DNA from: Lineus longissimus
Lineage: Eukaryota; Nemertea; Pilidiophora; Heteronemertea; Lineidae
Direction of reading: 5' to 3'
DNA: 64,000 nt
Assembly: GCF_910592395.1 (NCBI RefSeq)
Contig: NC_088325.1
Location: 10,108,109 to 10,172,108, forward strand
The notes beneath the pieces are model-generated. The model did not search any database. It was given only the letters and a program-made list of their open reading frames with translations, and was not told where the DNA came from. The position numbers and the translations under genes are program-made. Of the stretch, positions 36,112-48,270 are shown piece by piece (position 1 is the stretch's first letter; each line of letters opens with the position of its first letter).

Positions 36112-39100
36112 CTAGAGAAAGGAATAATATGATCATTGATTTTGATAGCATTACACAGTCATCATTTAATATTCTTCAGCATGACAATTTACACTCCTTA
36201 ATCAAATAAGAAGAAGGGTAACTATTCCTCTGTGCCGCCTGCTGTATCTGCCATAGAGGGATATTTCAGTTGGGTGGCAAGGCTTTCCAACTTCTTCTTA
36301 CCACAGCTTCTCCCTGAAGAAAGTCCTCACTATTAAGAGATAATGACATAAAAACTCGCATTTCATGCATTATTTAGCCCCAATATGGAAGTTTTGAAGC
36401 TGAAATAGACTTTTGTATACTTGCAGCAATGGACATAAATTGAGGTCTCCTCAAGTGGTCTTGATTAGACAACCAAGGAACTACCGTAAGGTGTCAATAA
36501 TTTCTTTTCTAAAACGACTCAAAGCAAATTTTTGCCACCAAATCAGAACCAAGCGTTCCGTGGTTGTAACATGAATGACTGCTGGGAGAAAAGCACGGCC
36601 TAACATATTTTCTGTTACATTCACTGACATCCTGTCCTGTGGCAGTGGTCTTTCATAATGAGCAAATTTGTAGTTCTGTTACAATCAACTGCTTGTCCTC
36701 AATCTCACTACATACCCTGCCAGCAATCTTTATCGAATCCATCAATCAAAAAAGGCCTTTCCATGCATTTTCTGGGACCAAGGCACAATTATTTCAGGCA
36801 GAATGAGATAAAATACTGACCTTAACCATATGATTTCCTTTTGGTGCTTTTGTCTTTTTTAACCAACATAGGAATAGAATGCTGACAATGATGGCCACAA
36901 TAGCCAAAATAATGACTATAATAATGCCGACCAAAGTACCCACTGGAGGGGGCAGTGCTGAAAAAGAGGGTTTGAAAATTTATTACACTGTGCAGGACTG
37001 CACAAAATAGGTTCTTCCATTATTGCTTTGTAAAAATGCCTGTTTCATGATAAAAAAGGTAATAACTGCTCCTCTGTTATAAAATTCCCACAAAAATAGT
37101 TACACATTAACCAGATATACCGTTTTTGATCACAAGATTGTCCAATGCTGAGAGCAGTTTTTTAGTCTATCATGTGGCTGAAACAGCTTTCTTCATTTGT
37201 TCAGGTGCACCATCCAAAGGATGTTCACATTTTTCCACTTTAGCACCCGAACGAATTCATAGAACATGTAGGAACAGAAATTATTTTTCTAAAGTTTGAA
37301 TTTCCTGCTCTTGTATAATTGCAAAAGTTGTGGGTTCAGACCCACTTCAGGGCACCACTGGCAAAACACTCTGATTTTTTTTGATCATTTTTTTCACTTG
37401 TAAGCTTATGTCATATTTTCTTTCTTTTGAAAAAATTTGGTTGTTTGCCATCTTTGAAATATTCTTTAAGGCCATTTTAAAGCTGGATGTTGCCAAAGTG
37501 ACTACATTTTTATGGTTATTGTTTCTTATATTCTCCAATACCTATCACCCAGGCTCTTAAATTTCACTGGTAAGTTGCACATTTTGTCATTATTTGTCCA
37601 GGAGTCTCAGGATGTCAACAAAATCGAGGTTGAAAGTGACCTACCTACAAATACATGCTGAAAATACACTGACCCATGTATTTCAGCAGAGTGCCTAGGC
37701 CCTTGGGCCTTTTGTTTAATTGAACTTCTTTCTCTCGTGAATTAGCTAGATATGCATTCCAGAAGACCTTTTTTGCATTCAGACTTTCTTGAGGCACAAG
37801 CTAGGCAGTTAGCCTGTTTTGGGCAATGAAGTTAGCTGTCCTATAGAGTTTGCCATAGAGGTCCAGAGCTTTTATTGTGAGGGTGGTGTCCTCTAGCCAA
37901 TATTTTGTAGTATGATCATCTAAAAATGTCTGTGGAAAAATTGTATGCAAAAAATAGCCATGACATAAAAATTGTTACCTACCTTCGCGGGTGAAGCCTT
38001 TGGTGCAAATGCCTCCCAGGCCAAGAGCTACACCAAGAACCGCTATGATCCCCACTATAAGCAAAGTTATGAAGATACATTTCGTGTTTATTTGCTTCTT
38101 GGCATCTGGAAAAATCAATGCAGAGAATAAGTTTGGTATATGTCATGTCCCTGTCCTCCCCTCTTGAAGTTGCCAAAGAAAAGATCTCTGGCCATGGTTT
38201 TGGTTGGTTTGAATGGGAGTTTTAAAAATCCATGAGAGGTGGTTGAAATTTTCGTGCTGAACATGGTGGTTTCATTCTACAGAATTATCATAATTGGCGT
38301 CACAGACCTAGTTACTCCATACTTGCACTGCTGGAAGTGGCAGTGATAGACTGTTCGGAGCAATCAAAAACAAGAGGTCTGGAATTTGTTCCTGTCCTAT
38401 CTTCTTTGGTGGTGGCAAAGGCCTTATGAAACTTTTGGGAGGAAGAGGGAAGAAAAGGGGTGATTAATCGAGTTCCAAACATGTTCCTGTTGCTGTGTCT
38501 TCTGCCGAAAAAAATTGGCGCTGGTGCAGTGGTCTCATTTTTGACTGATATGTCTCATTGCACACTACATTAATTCCGCTGTTTGATGTGCAGAAACATT
38601 GTGGGAACATGTTTGCTTGGAGCTGGAAGATCACCGCATAAGTTACCTTTTTGTTTCAGACATCCCATGGCTATAGCGAACACAAGGTAGATGAAAACGA
38701 AGATGCCGGCCCCGATTAGGACAAAATGTAATTCATAATTTTCACAATAACTGGCTGAAAAAAGGAAAGGATAGTTTGAGAAATCAGGTGCTGGGCCCCA
38801 TTGCTCAATCATCGGTGCCAAGCACTGTAGTTTTATCCTCCATTCAGATTATCTAAAGGTTGTATTTGGACTACAACAGGATGTCATTTATGATAAAGTA
38901 AAGATTTTGAACCAGTAGTATAAAAAAAAACCCATTGTAGTTAAATCTTTGACAAAGCATCATAACTTGCAATACATGTTTTTTGTGGTTGGGATTATGG
39001 ATTTAAGATGAGCAACAAGTACCGCAGATGAGTTTGAGGTAAGTGGCCCCCTCTAAGTCAACCCAAGAACAAGAAAATAAAGCATCAATTTGAACTTCTT

Positions 39101-42100
39101 AAGAACCTGGACAACTACAGGCAATTGGACATTGGCTTGTCTCTTTGTATGCATGTACTCTTGGTCACACCCAAGTTTTCTCTTGGTTATAATGCCCTTA
39201 ATACTTCCCTTAATAATGATGATTGTATGGAGAACTATAAACGCAGCGTAGGGCAACAATCATTTTCACAGGCTTTAGTGGTGATGCGTTAGCCTCATTA
39301 TCATCAAATACGCTTTCCGTCATTGGCTGACATTACGCGCGTCACAAGGCATCTCCATGCCGCCCTATCATTTGCCAGTTCGGTCACGTGATCTATGTCA
39401 AAGTTTATGTTGATAGTAGCGAGGTCTGTTTTTATTTGGCTCATCCACGTGGTTCTTGGTTTGCCTCTGGGTCTTCTTGTCGGCTTTTAGAATTCATCTA
39501 TGGCTTGTTTTGCTGGTGTTCCCTCTGGTAGTCTTAGGAGGTGTCCAAGCTAGTTCAGTCTTCTTCTTTTTACATCTTGGCTCCATGGGTGGGTTTTGGT
39601 TGTTTGGTACAGTTCTTGGTTTGAGATTCTGTCTGCTCTTTTGACATTAATTATTCTTCTCAGGAGGGTTCTTTGGAAGGTGTCGATTTTGTTTCCCAGT
39701 AGTTTCGTGAGGGTCCAGAGTTCACTGTTGTAAAGAAAGATGCTGGTGATGAAAGTTCTGAAGATGTTCATTTTGATTCTGGTTGTGGCTCTTGGGTTGG
39801 TGAAGTATTTGGATAGGGTGTTGAAGGCGTCCATGGCTAGGCCTTTTCTTCTCTTTATATCCTTTCCATGTCAAGGTGGCTTCCCAGGTATTTGCTTTTT
39901 TCCATTCCTCGTCTCCTGTTCGGCTGATGGTAAATTCTTCTGTTTTCTCTAGGTTGACATGGAGGTTTCTCTTCTTTAGTTTTGGTGGGATGTTTTCTTT
40001 GACGTAGCTTCTGATTCCTTTACTTGTTGTGACCCATCCTATATCGTCTGCATACTGTTGATCAATGTTGAGTTTCTTTGGCTGGGTTTGGTTGGTGATA
40101 GTTATGGTCTTGGAGATGTGGAGGGGTAATCTCTGGCTGTGGATTGGCTCTGTGATAGTTGTGATCAAGGAGGTCGGTGGTCTGGCTTCTTGAATGCACT
40201 TTGCAAAATACAGTGTGAAGAGAATGGCGCTGGCGCAGTCTCCTTGTGGTGTTCCTATATTGGTTTTGAAATTTTCTCCCAAAGTTTTCCCGCATCTGAC
40301 TTTTATTTGGACATCTCGTAGGAGTAGATCAAACATATGGACCTCGTCTTCTTCTAGTACTTCTCCTAGGTCTTTGATTAGATCTGCTCGTCCCACTGTA
40401 TCGAAGGCAATGTAGCCTCATTGCAATAAGAAAAATCCTTTCCTTTTCTATATCCGCGGTACTGCTTTTCAAGATGGTGGCAACTTACTAGTACCAGAGG
40501 TGTTGTAAGGAAGGAAGTCAGCGCCTCTAGTGTCAAGATTGATAGATCTACATGTATGTCACTTTTCTGCCAAAAATACACCCTCCAGCTGTTTATCAGT
40601 TCTGAGACAATACCACCATTGAATATTCATAGGTTGGAGGGCCCAGGCCTATCAATTAGACGAGTGCATGTTTTTAACTCTCAAGTACATATTTGGAGAG
40701 GTATTGAAAAAATATATGCTGTGGCAAGTCTACAGATATAAAGAAATTATTTGATGAAAAAATTAATTTCGAATTTTGCTAATTTGGTATTAGGGGCATG
40801 TTTTGAGATTTTTCTGCCAGTTGGCTGAAAAGGAATGTAGGTAATAAAGGCACTGGAAAAAAAGGTACGGGAAAAAAGGCACTAGGTAAAAAAGGCACTG
40901 GAGAAAAAGGCACTGAAAAAAAGGCACTAGGAAAAAAAGGCACTAGGAAAAAAGGCACTAGGTAAAAAAGGCACTGGAAAAAAGGCACCAGGAAATCACT
41001 ATACTAGGTAAAAAAAGGCACTGGAAAAAAGGCACAAGGAAAAATGGCACCAGAAAAAAAACGGAATAGCCTATTTTCAGTACCCTCCGACCAGAAAAAC
41101 TAGCTTGGATAGGCAGGAAATCCTTATAAAAAATGATACAAAGATCATCCGATTTGGTCGAGTAGTTTAATCAAATTGGATTCAGGGTTCCCTCACCAAT
41201 AACCTATTTCTACAAGATACAATAGTTTATCACAAGAGTGTCAAAAAGTAAGCGACGACGCTTAGACATGATGTCATGAAATCACCCCCAGAGCTCACCC
41301 ATGTGAACTAAAACGGGTTGGGGAAGGTTTGCAGGTTTTTATCTAGAGAAAAAAACTAACAAAAAAACACATACCATATAGAAATGCATGGGGGGCACCC
41401 CATATGAATTTTGGGCCGAGGTGAATTTTTCACCTAGAGATTTCCTGGTGCCTTTTTTTCCAGTGCCTTTTTTACCTAGTATAGTGATTTCCTGGTGCCT
41501 TTTTTTCCAGTGCCTTTTTTACCTAGTGCCTTTTTTTCCTAGTGCCTTTTTTTCCAGTGCCTTTTTTACCTGGTGCCTTTTTTTCTGTACCATTTTTTGC
41601 AGTGCCTTTTTTTCCAGTGCCATTTTTTCCAGTGCCTTTATTACCGTCTACCGCTGAAAAGAGTAGAAATATCAATGTCTGTCCAATTTGTCAATTATCA
41701 AAAAGTTTCTGTGGTGAACTACCAGTTTACTTTTCACCATTTACTGCCCGACTGTCCGGAATATCATCAGATTTTTCAACTCCTAGTGATCATGCTAGGA
41801 TTAAGGGGCCTAGTTGGTCACCACTTCTGTGATTGTAGCTTGTGTAAAACTGACCTTTGCAGGAGATGCTCATAATTGTGGTGAACTCCTCCGGCTTTTT
41901 CTCCTCCACCTCATCGATGTAAAAATTGTATGTTTTGTCTATCTCCGCAGTCGGGCACTTGAATTCTACATTGGCAAAAGATCCGAAGACATTTCTGTAC
42001 CGATACGTCACGCTTCCTTTGCCAGTGTAGCATCCAATAGGCGTCTTGGTAGAATCTTGAGTTCCATTTACAGATAGGCTTGGCAAAGGGTCGCTTGAGC

Positions 42101-45100
42101 CAGGGTCCTGCAATAAGATTTGTGGTAGGGGAGTTTTGACGAAGACGAATCAGTTTTAAAAATCAACTCTTTCAATATAATTGACATAAGTTACAGGCAC
42201 ATTCGAAATTACTTCATTATAACACCTTATGACATTTCTAGTGGAGGTAATTTTGATTTGCCAACATTATTATTAGCAAGTTGTGTTCGTACACTACATA
42301 GACAGTGTACATATATTTAATTAGTTGTAGCAATTGATTGAGCAACTACACACCAAGCTTTATTCTCTGTATTTTGAGCACAATGGGACAGACAACTCAA
42401 TGCACTGCAATTAATGTTGCAATAAGGTATCTTGGCATAATGATGCGCAGTGAAGATAATAAACAAAACATTCGGTTTAAATTAGGGGAGCAGAGGACAT
42501 TAAATTCATTCCACCCTTTAATTAACTGAATACAGTGTCTAATTATGTTAATAAATTTCGCAAACTTCTCAACTGTTATGCCTAATTGACTACCTATGTT
42601 AACACGGGAAGCCATCGTTTTTGTATACTGTCCCTAATTGCGAGGTGATTGGATCAAAAAGTCACTATGGCCGCCTCCGTAATTCGGAGTAGAGAGGTGT
42701 CAGCGTCACTGAGGTTTTGGCTAAAAAAAATCACGACTGAACGGACGTGTCCATAATGGGGAGGTGTTTACCTGGCAGAGGTGTCCGCAAGGGGACATTC
42801 TACTGTATACATTACTTACATCTGTACTGGTTCCATACCATTTTCCTTGGAAAGTCCTGTTGACTTCTGGCCAAGTGCAGTTGCAGTCCAGGCCAATTTT
42901 GAAATTGAGAGGTGTATTTGCTTGAAGAGGATAGCTTTTATTTGTCTTCAAGTAATTGAGAACTACTGGAGATGTCGTCGTATTTGTTTGGCGGACATTT
43001 TCTCGTTTATTGCAGGGGCCTAAAAAAATTGATACAATATTAGGATGAAAGCCAAGGTTTTGTGTATTGCCAGAGATTTGGAAATATGCAACAATATTCA
43101 AAAAGGAACGTTTTGCCCTAAAATGTGTATTACCTTCTATGCGCATTGCCATTGCTTGAGTGCCTTCGGGTATAAGCGTGCAAAAAGAATGCAAGAGAAA
43201 AAAGCATGGATACCATTGTGCGTTCTCACCAAAAACGTCCCGCTGGCCCTAATGCAGATTTGTCATATTAGGGCCGTTTAGACGCTTTCCAAAAAGACCG
43301 CATAAGACCGCATCCGCTCTGATCCGATCGAACCCCATTCCAGACCGGACGTGGTCTCATTTTAATGTAACCGTTTAGACGCTCAACAGCAATGAGGACT
43401 GATGTGGACTAATTTCTTTTGGTTCCACCAATAATCCGCAGGATGTCGCGGTGGCGTCACCGATTTAGCGCCACAATGCGGGTTATAATGCTACTAGGCA
43501 AGCTCGTTCTTATGGTAGCTGCTGTCTAGCTTCCGCTGAATGGATTGATCGCTCCAAATATGTATGAGATCGAAAACAACCATGTCCGTGAACATATCCT
43601 TCACCATATTGGAATAATGAAAATAAGCCAAGAGAAAATACTATAAAACTGACAATCCAAACGACATTAATTCCCGCGAAAATCCACGGGTTTATAATGA
43701 AAGGAAGTATTGCCGAAGTACCATATCCAATACGCATGCGTGTAGGTAAAAAAAATTAGTCCAGATAAGACCGCATTAGGCCCGATCGCGTTTAGACGAC
43801 TAAATTTGATCCGGATGAATCCGGATTAGCCCCGATGGAACCAGCAAAAGAGGTGCAGGACCACTTGAAGACCCGATGGGACCACATGAGACCCGATCAG
43901 TTTGCGTTTACACCAGGGAAGTTTAGACCGCATTCGGATTCGATCGGATCTCATCGGGCCTTTTTTCTGTCGTCTAAACGGCCCTACTGGTAGGGTATAT
44001 GCTTTGGTCATTCTCCTTGCAAATCAGTTATCTCAAATTAAAATTGGTATTGCTTATCCTCCCGTATTTTTGGAATTGATATTTGGCTTGCTGCAGGTGG
44101 ATGGCATTGCTGGCCAGTTACATAACTATACTTGCTAACAGCAATGAATTTTGTGTGTGATCTTGATATTTCCAATCGAAAGGATCTGCCTGGACATTTT
44201 AGAATTTACTCATTATCAATCGGTGGTAGAGAAAATTCCATGTTTGCTGCCAAAGTGCAATGGTTATTTCGTGAACCGTTTTAAGTTCACGTTTGCCTTC
44301 CAAGTTGCAAAAATTGCAAAAAAGATCAAATGGTCACTAACATTACCCATCACAAAAAATGTTATACACGAGATGCTGTTGCTCATCAACGTGTACAATT
44401 TCTGTTACATCCCAGAGCTGACCTCTTTTGAAGAACTCCCTAACTAAACAGGAGTGACTGGCATCAAGAATTGACAGAACTCTGCAAATAAGTAATTTCT
44501 ATTGCTGCCGGTGCTGAACAGTAAAATAAAGCTTGACAATATAACAATGTTTAATACCTTTAGGTCAAGCGACAACCACTTTTTGATTAAAATTTTCATT
44601 TTGTCACAGCTCCTTTCTGGTCAGAGTGATAGAAATGACTTGTTTACAGAGCGCTTTCATGATTGGCCTTTGGGCCTTAGCCCTCTTGTTTTGAGGCTTA
44701 AGTGCTTACGTCTAATCCAAACTCTGAATCTTATTCCACCTGTTGAGCATGTACAGTTATAACTCCCTGCATCGTCTAACTCTGCTATCCATGAGATTGT
44801 GTAGAGAAGTATCCCTTTCGCATTCTTCCCATAAGATACATTGAATTTAGACTGAAATTTTGGAATTACACCATCATCCTCGGACATCACGGCTTCATCA
44901 TTCTTCCAGTAGACCACATCCGTTTTTTCGTTGACCGCAGACAAATCACATTTGAGTGTTATCTTTTCCCCAACTGTAACTATATGTTTGGTATCCGCTG
45001 TTTGTCCATCTAAATATTTCTCCTGACATGTTGCAGAACAATTTACTGAAAGAAACAAGAAAAGCATTGTATGGTTGTTGCTTTGACTTTTTGTTACAAT

Positions 45101-46153
45101 TGACAGATTATTTCATTAGTACCATTGAAATGACGATCGTATAAAAATTAACCTGTAACATTAAAAAAAACTCCTGCCCATATGCATGTACAGTAGAACC
45201 TCTCTATTGAGGACACCTTCGGGACTGACAAGTGCTGTCCTTAATAGAGAGGTGTCCTGATTAGAGAGGTCAATTTGAATGGAAACAACCAATTTGTGAC
45301 TAAAATGAATGTCCCTAATACAGAGGTTGTCCTTGATAGAGAGATGTCCGCTAAGGGAGGTTCCACTGTATCACCAATTTTTATATAAGTTGCCTTCTTT
45401 CAACCCCAATGTTGCATTTTTCCAATGGATTGTTATGGTTTTGGGTATCAAAATGAGCCTATGCTCTCCCCTTAAAGAATAACCATGTACATTGTATTAT
45501 TGTAAAGCGCAAAATTTTTGGGGCTTTTTATATTTTGCGGATTTTACAAATAACCTCAATTCACAAATTGGAAAAACTGAAGGAAATTTTGTTATCGCAA
45601 ATAGCAATAATAAAATGTTGTTTAAATTTGGCATATTACAGTAATAGGTACTTGACTTAAAAGCAGTACGTTTGCCTTCCCTCAAATGCAAATGCAAATC
45701 ATCTGCATGACATATTTCCCAATTTTTTATTTGACCTATTTTTTAACGTCACGAACGTCGAACTCGAAATAAGGTGGCCTGTTTGTCAATTTTTGTCCAC
45801 AACTTTTCAGCGGAAACCAGTATGTGCATGTTGTGGGTATTCCCAAGATCATTCAAAGTGAAAGTAGATATCTTTTCTGGTTAATTAAAACTTTTGCTGC
45901 CCTTGACCCACGAAGTGGTATGCAAAACGACACCGCCAAAGCAGTTTACTTTTGACTCGATATACACCAAGTCACTTTACTGTCATCTTTTAACATGTTT
46001 GTGACAAGACAGTATAAAAACATGGCTAAATTTAGCACAAAGTATTCTGCATTTAAATAAGAGGACGACCCCTGAGGTTGACCATGTCTACTCACCATTT
46101 TGAATCAAAAGCACCAGGCCAACGCCCAGCGTAAAAATCCTCACCAAACACAT
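35590..46153 (-). CDS. Gene B: Ig receptor with three hydrophobic segments and tandem RING fingers
   Basis: Eight exons on the minus strand: 46096-46153, 44710-45045, 42820-43019, 41855-42107, 38647-38754, 37983-38105, 36821-36957 and 35590-36111. All junctions are GT-AG, phases 1,1,0,1,1,1,0; 1737 bp encode 578 residues. Order: signal peptide 1-20; Ig domain about 30-125; second extracellular region to 282 with several Cys and sequons; hydrophobic segments about 293-315, 328-352 and 366-391; tyrosines 448 and 462; RING 1 (C477, C480, C492, H494, C498, C501, C516, C519); RING 2 (C530, C533, C545, H547, C551, C554, C566, C569). Known RINGs of this type recruit E2 enzymes and transfer ubiquitin; action at the plasma membrane is inferred. 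Lys-rich stretches follow segments 1 and 3, fitting an N-out, C-in three-pass topology; alternative use of the segments is also possible. I know no named family with this layout. Confidence 0.85.
36821..38754 (-). CDS. Gene B exons 5-7: three hydrophobic segments
   Basis: Exon 5 (38647-38754, 36 codons) and exon 6 (37983-38105, 41 codons) are phase 1-1; exon 7 (36821-36957) is phase 1-0. Each encodes one stretch of more than 20 hydrophobic residues. Exon 5 ends CLKQK, exon 6 begins DAKKQINTK, and exon 7 ends WLKKTKAPKG. Either exon 5 or 6 could be skipped without changing the frame. Confidence 0.85.
39301..40423 (-). mobile_element. Degraded LINE reverse transcriptase fragment (unit 3)
   Basis: Third copy, almost identical to the one in unit 1 and more like it than unit 2 is. 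It lies in intron 4 of gene B. Confidence 0.85.
40840..41645. repeat. A/T-rich foldback element, unit 3
   Basis: Copy of the element at 2229-3034, same length and nearly the same sequence as unit 1. Confidence 0.8.
41855..43019 (-). CDS. Gene B exons 3-4: second extracellular region
   Basis: Exon 3 (42820-43019) and exon 4 (41855-42107) join in phase 0 at Asp-Asp and encode about 151 residues. Visible Cys: PCNK, DCNCTW, IGCYTG, FKCPT and SISCKG; a Trp lies in GKWYG. Length and Cys/Trp pattern would suit a divergent Ig-like fold split by an intron, but no family signature is clear. Confidence 0.75.
43269..43986. mobile_element. MITE with GGGCCGTTTAGACG inverted termini, unit 3
   Basis: Third copy with intact termini, closer to unit 2 than to unit 1 in this stretch. 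Confidence 0.8.
44710..45045 (-). CDS. Gene B exon 2: Ig domain
   Basis: 336 bp, phase 1-1, the classic arrangement of a single Ig domain exon. First Cys in 'LKCDL', Trp in 'YWKND', and 'DDAGSYNC' before the second Cys. Sequons include NCS, NVS and NCT. Acceptor 'tgtttctttcag', donor 'agac|gtaagc'. Confidence 0.88.
45189..45370. mobile_element. MITE with TACAGTAGAACCTC termini, unit 3
   Basis: Same insertion as 6568-6749 with both ends present. Confidence 0.78.
46096..46153 (-). CDS. Gene B exon 1: signal peptide
   Basis: ATG then a basic residue and the hydrophobic LGVGLVLLI, ending in phase 1 at an 'aatg|gtgagt' donor. The same exon is found at 10734-10791 and 29084-29141. An in-frame ATG at 46178-46180 would lengthen the n-region by nine residues. 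Confidence 0.75.
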
Positions 46154-46840
46154 CTCAGTTGATGTAATGGTGTGTTTCATGTATGCCCAGCTGGTTGTCT
46201 ACTTCCTGGTTGCTCTGTTTCTGATTGGTGAGGTATTGAGGTCAGGTGACATGCCACCATTCACTCGAGCGTGCTAGGAAGAAGACAGGCAAACATTTCA
46301 CAAAAATTGTGGTACTATTCCCCCCCAGTTATATGGCAAGGCTTAACCCGCAGGCCATGGAGGACTCCCTTTATGGGCGAATGGCTGGCGCGATGTCTCC
46401 AGGCAACGTTGAGTGCGGTTACAACTTGGATGAGCGTATAACACACAGGTTGCATGTATAAATCATTGAGCGGTTATCTGGACTTGGGCCAAGTTATGGG
46501 CATTGCCTTAAAAAAACCGTCTGGACAATTTTTGCATTTTTCTTTGTTTGATCATCATTAGAAATATGTAAGCAAGCCGACATATACATGTGTAGTTCAT
46601 AACTGCTGTAACACTATAGATAAGTTGCAGTAAATAGATCAGAGCAAGTATAATTTTCCTGTGTTATAATTTAGAAGGGGGTGTTTGTAACTACAGTAAA
46701 GACAAGGTTGGGGGGCACCAAAGCTTTGGGGCGCATGGGTTTTTGCCAAATTTTGCTGAATGTTCTTTGGATTTTTTGGAAAGAAATAGACATTACTGCG
46801 AAACAAAATGAATATGACTCAACTAGTCATGCTTTCAGAG

Positions 46841-47006
46841 TACAGTAGAACCTCTCTATTAAGGACACCCTCAGGACTGACAAGTTCTGTCATTAATAGA
46901 GAGGTCAAATTGAATCGAAACAGCCAATTTGGGAGTAAACCTAGTGTCCTTAATAGAGAGGGTGTCCTTAATAAAGAGGTGTCCGCTAAAGGAAGGTTCC
47001 ACTGTA
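46841..47006. mobile_element. MITE with TACAGTAGAACCTC termini, outside the duplication
   Basis: Independent insertion of the same family in unique DNA. The left end is 'tacagtagaacctctctatt', the right end 'ggaaggttccactgta', with 'aatagagagg' words inside. Confidence 0.78.
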
Positions 47007-47964
47007 CTTAAAAAAGGGGATTAGAAAAATCGGGGCATCAGTGAAACTGATTATATCAGATGGTCACAAAGGAGTACACAATTACAAACGAAATTGTGTA
47101 AGAAGACAGGGAAGTGCAATTTAGATATTTCTCACCCATGACTGTATTCATATTTGCCACATTGGCTACAATTCTTAGGCTAAAGCGTCGAGTATTTTTG
47201 AACAGGTAAGAATTTCAAACAGGGAAGTGACATGTGATAGCGCCAAAGGCAAAGTCGTGGTGTTTTCCCAAAAATACAATAACACCACCGAAAATAGAAT
47301 CGTGATTGAATTGTGATGGAATTTTGGAGTAGTCCTTTTGTCTGGCACTGTCTTTTTACATCAAGTTTTGAAACAGCCCTTTTTCACAATATTACATTTA
47401 GGCCACACTTTTTTGATAAGTTGGGATTGCGAAACTTATCCAAAACCTATGTGGGTGGGGCGGGAATAAAAAAATTAAATGAATATTTTTCTTCAATCTC
47501 AAAACCTATGTGGGGCAGGAATTTAAAAAAATTCCATCAGACTCAAAATCTAAGTGGGGTGGGGGAAAAAGAATAAAAACATGCTTATTTTATATCAATT
47601 TTACTCTGATCACACAAGGGGGATAAAAATTGGTTAAAATTGGTCGTTGGTAAAAATATTATTTCATTTCTCTCTGTTTTATGGTCGGGGAGAATTGAAA
47701 AGTCTGTCAAAAACTGCCGTTGGGACTTTCTTTTTTTCCCCAGGGGGATGCGTATTCCAACAAATAAAAGAAATGTGGCCTCATGGGACATAAGTGATAC
47801 CGACCTTTATGTTCCCTAAAGTAATGTACGTGTAGAAATTGGTGTGCACTCGAGGCGACGCAAAAGTTGCTTACACACATAGGGTGTGTTTTTCTGGACA
47901 TTTATGATTTTTTCAATGGGGCGTTGCCGATTGCTGTTTTAGTGGTGGCAGTAAGGTTGAATTG

Positions 47965-48270
47965 GACAGAATTTGAATGAGGAACAGGGTTTAGGCGTGC
48001 CATGTCACACCAAAGAACCATTAGGTGTTAAATGAGGGATAAGATTTAGGCCTATCCATATCACAGGGAAGGACCATGATATGTCACTTAAATGAGAAAC
48101 AGGCTTTAGGCCTACTTATATCTCACTGAAGGACCATGGGATGTCACTTAAATGAGGAACAGGCTTTAGGCATACCTATGCTACACCAAAGGACCATAAG
48201 CTGTCACTTAAATTATGAACAGGCGTACTTTTATCACACCAGAGGACCATTGAATGTCACTTAAGTGAAA
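47965..48270. repeat. Imperfect tandem array, period about 60-65 bp
   Basis: About five units built on 'aatgaggaacaggctttagg', 'ccta...atatcac' and 'aaggaccat...tgtcactta'. Confidence 0.75.

Larger units (their letters stand above)
18895..38981. repeat. Tandem segmental duplication, unit 2
   Basis: Second copy, offset 18524 from unit 1 at its start. It holds exons 4-3-2-1 of gene A and exons 8-7-6-5 of gene B. It is longer than unit 1 (20087 against 18524 bp), chiefly because of a 2410 bp inverted-repeat element at 29611-32020 and an expanded foldback at 26736-28188. Confidence 0.93.
38982..46284. repeat. Tandem segmental duplication, partial unit 3
   Basis: Third copy, offset 38611 from unit 1. 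It is near-identical through about 45.5 kb, then shortened and more diverged through intron 1. Homology is lost soon after the signal-peptide exon, around 46284. It contributes exons 4-3-2-1 of gene B. The large foldback found in intron 1 of units 1 and 2 is absent, and intron 1 is about 1.05 kb instead of more than 4 kb. Confidence 0.9.
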
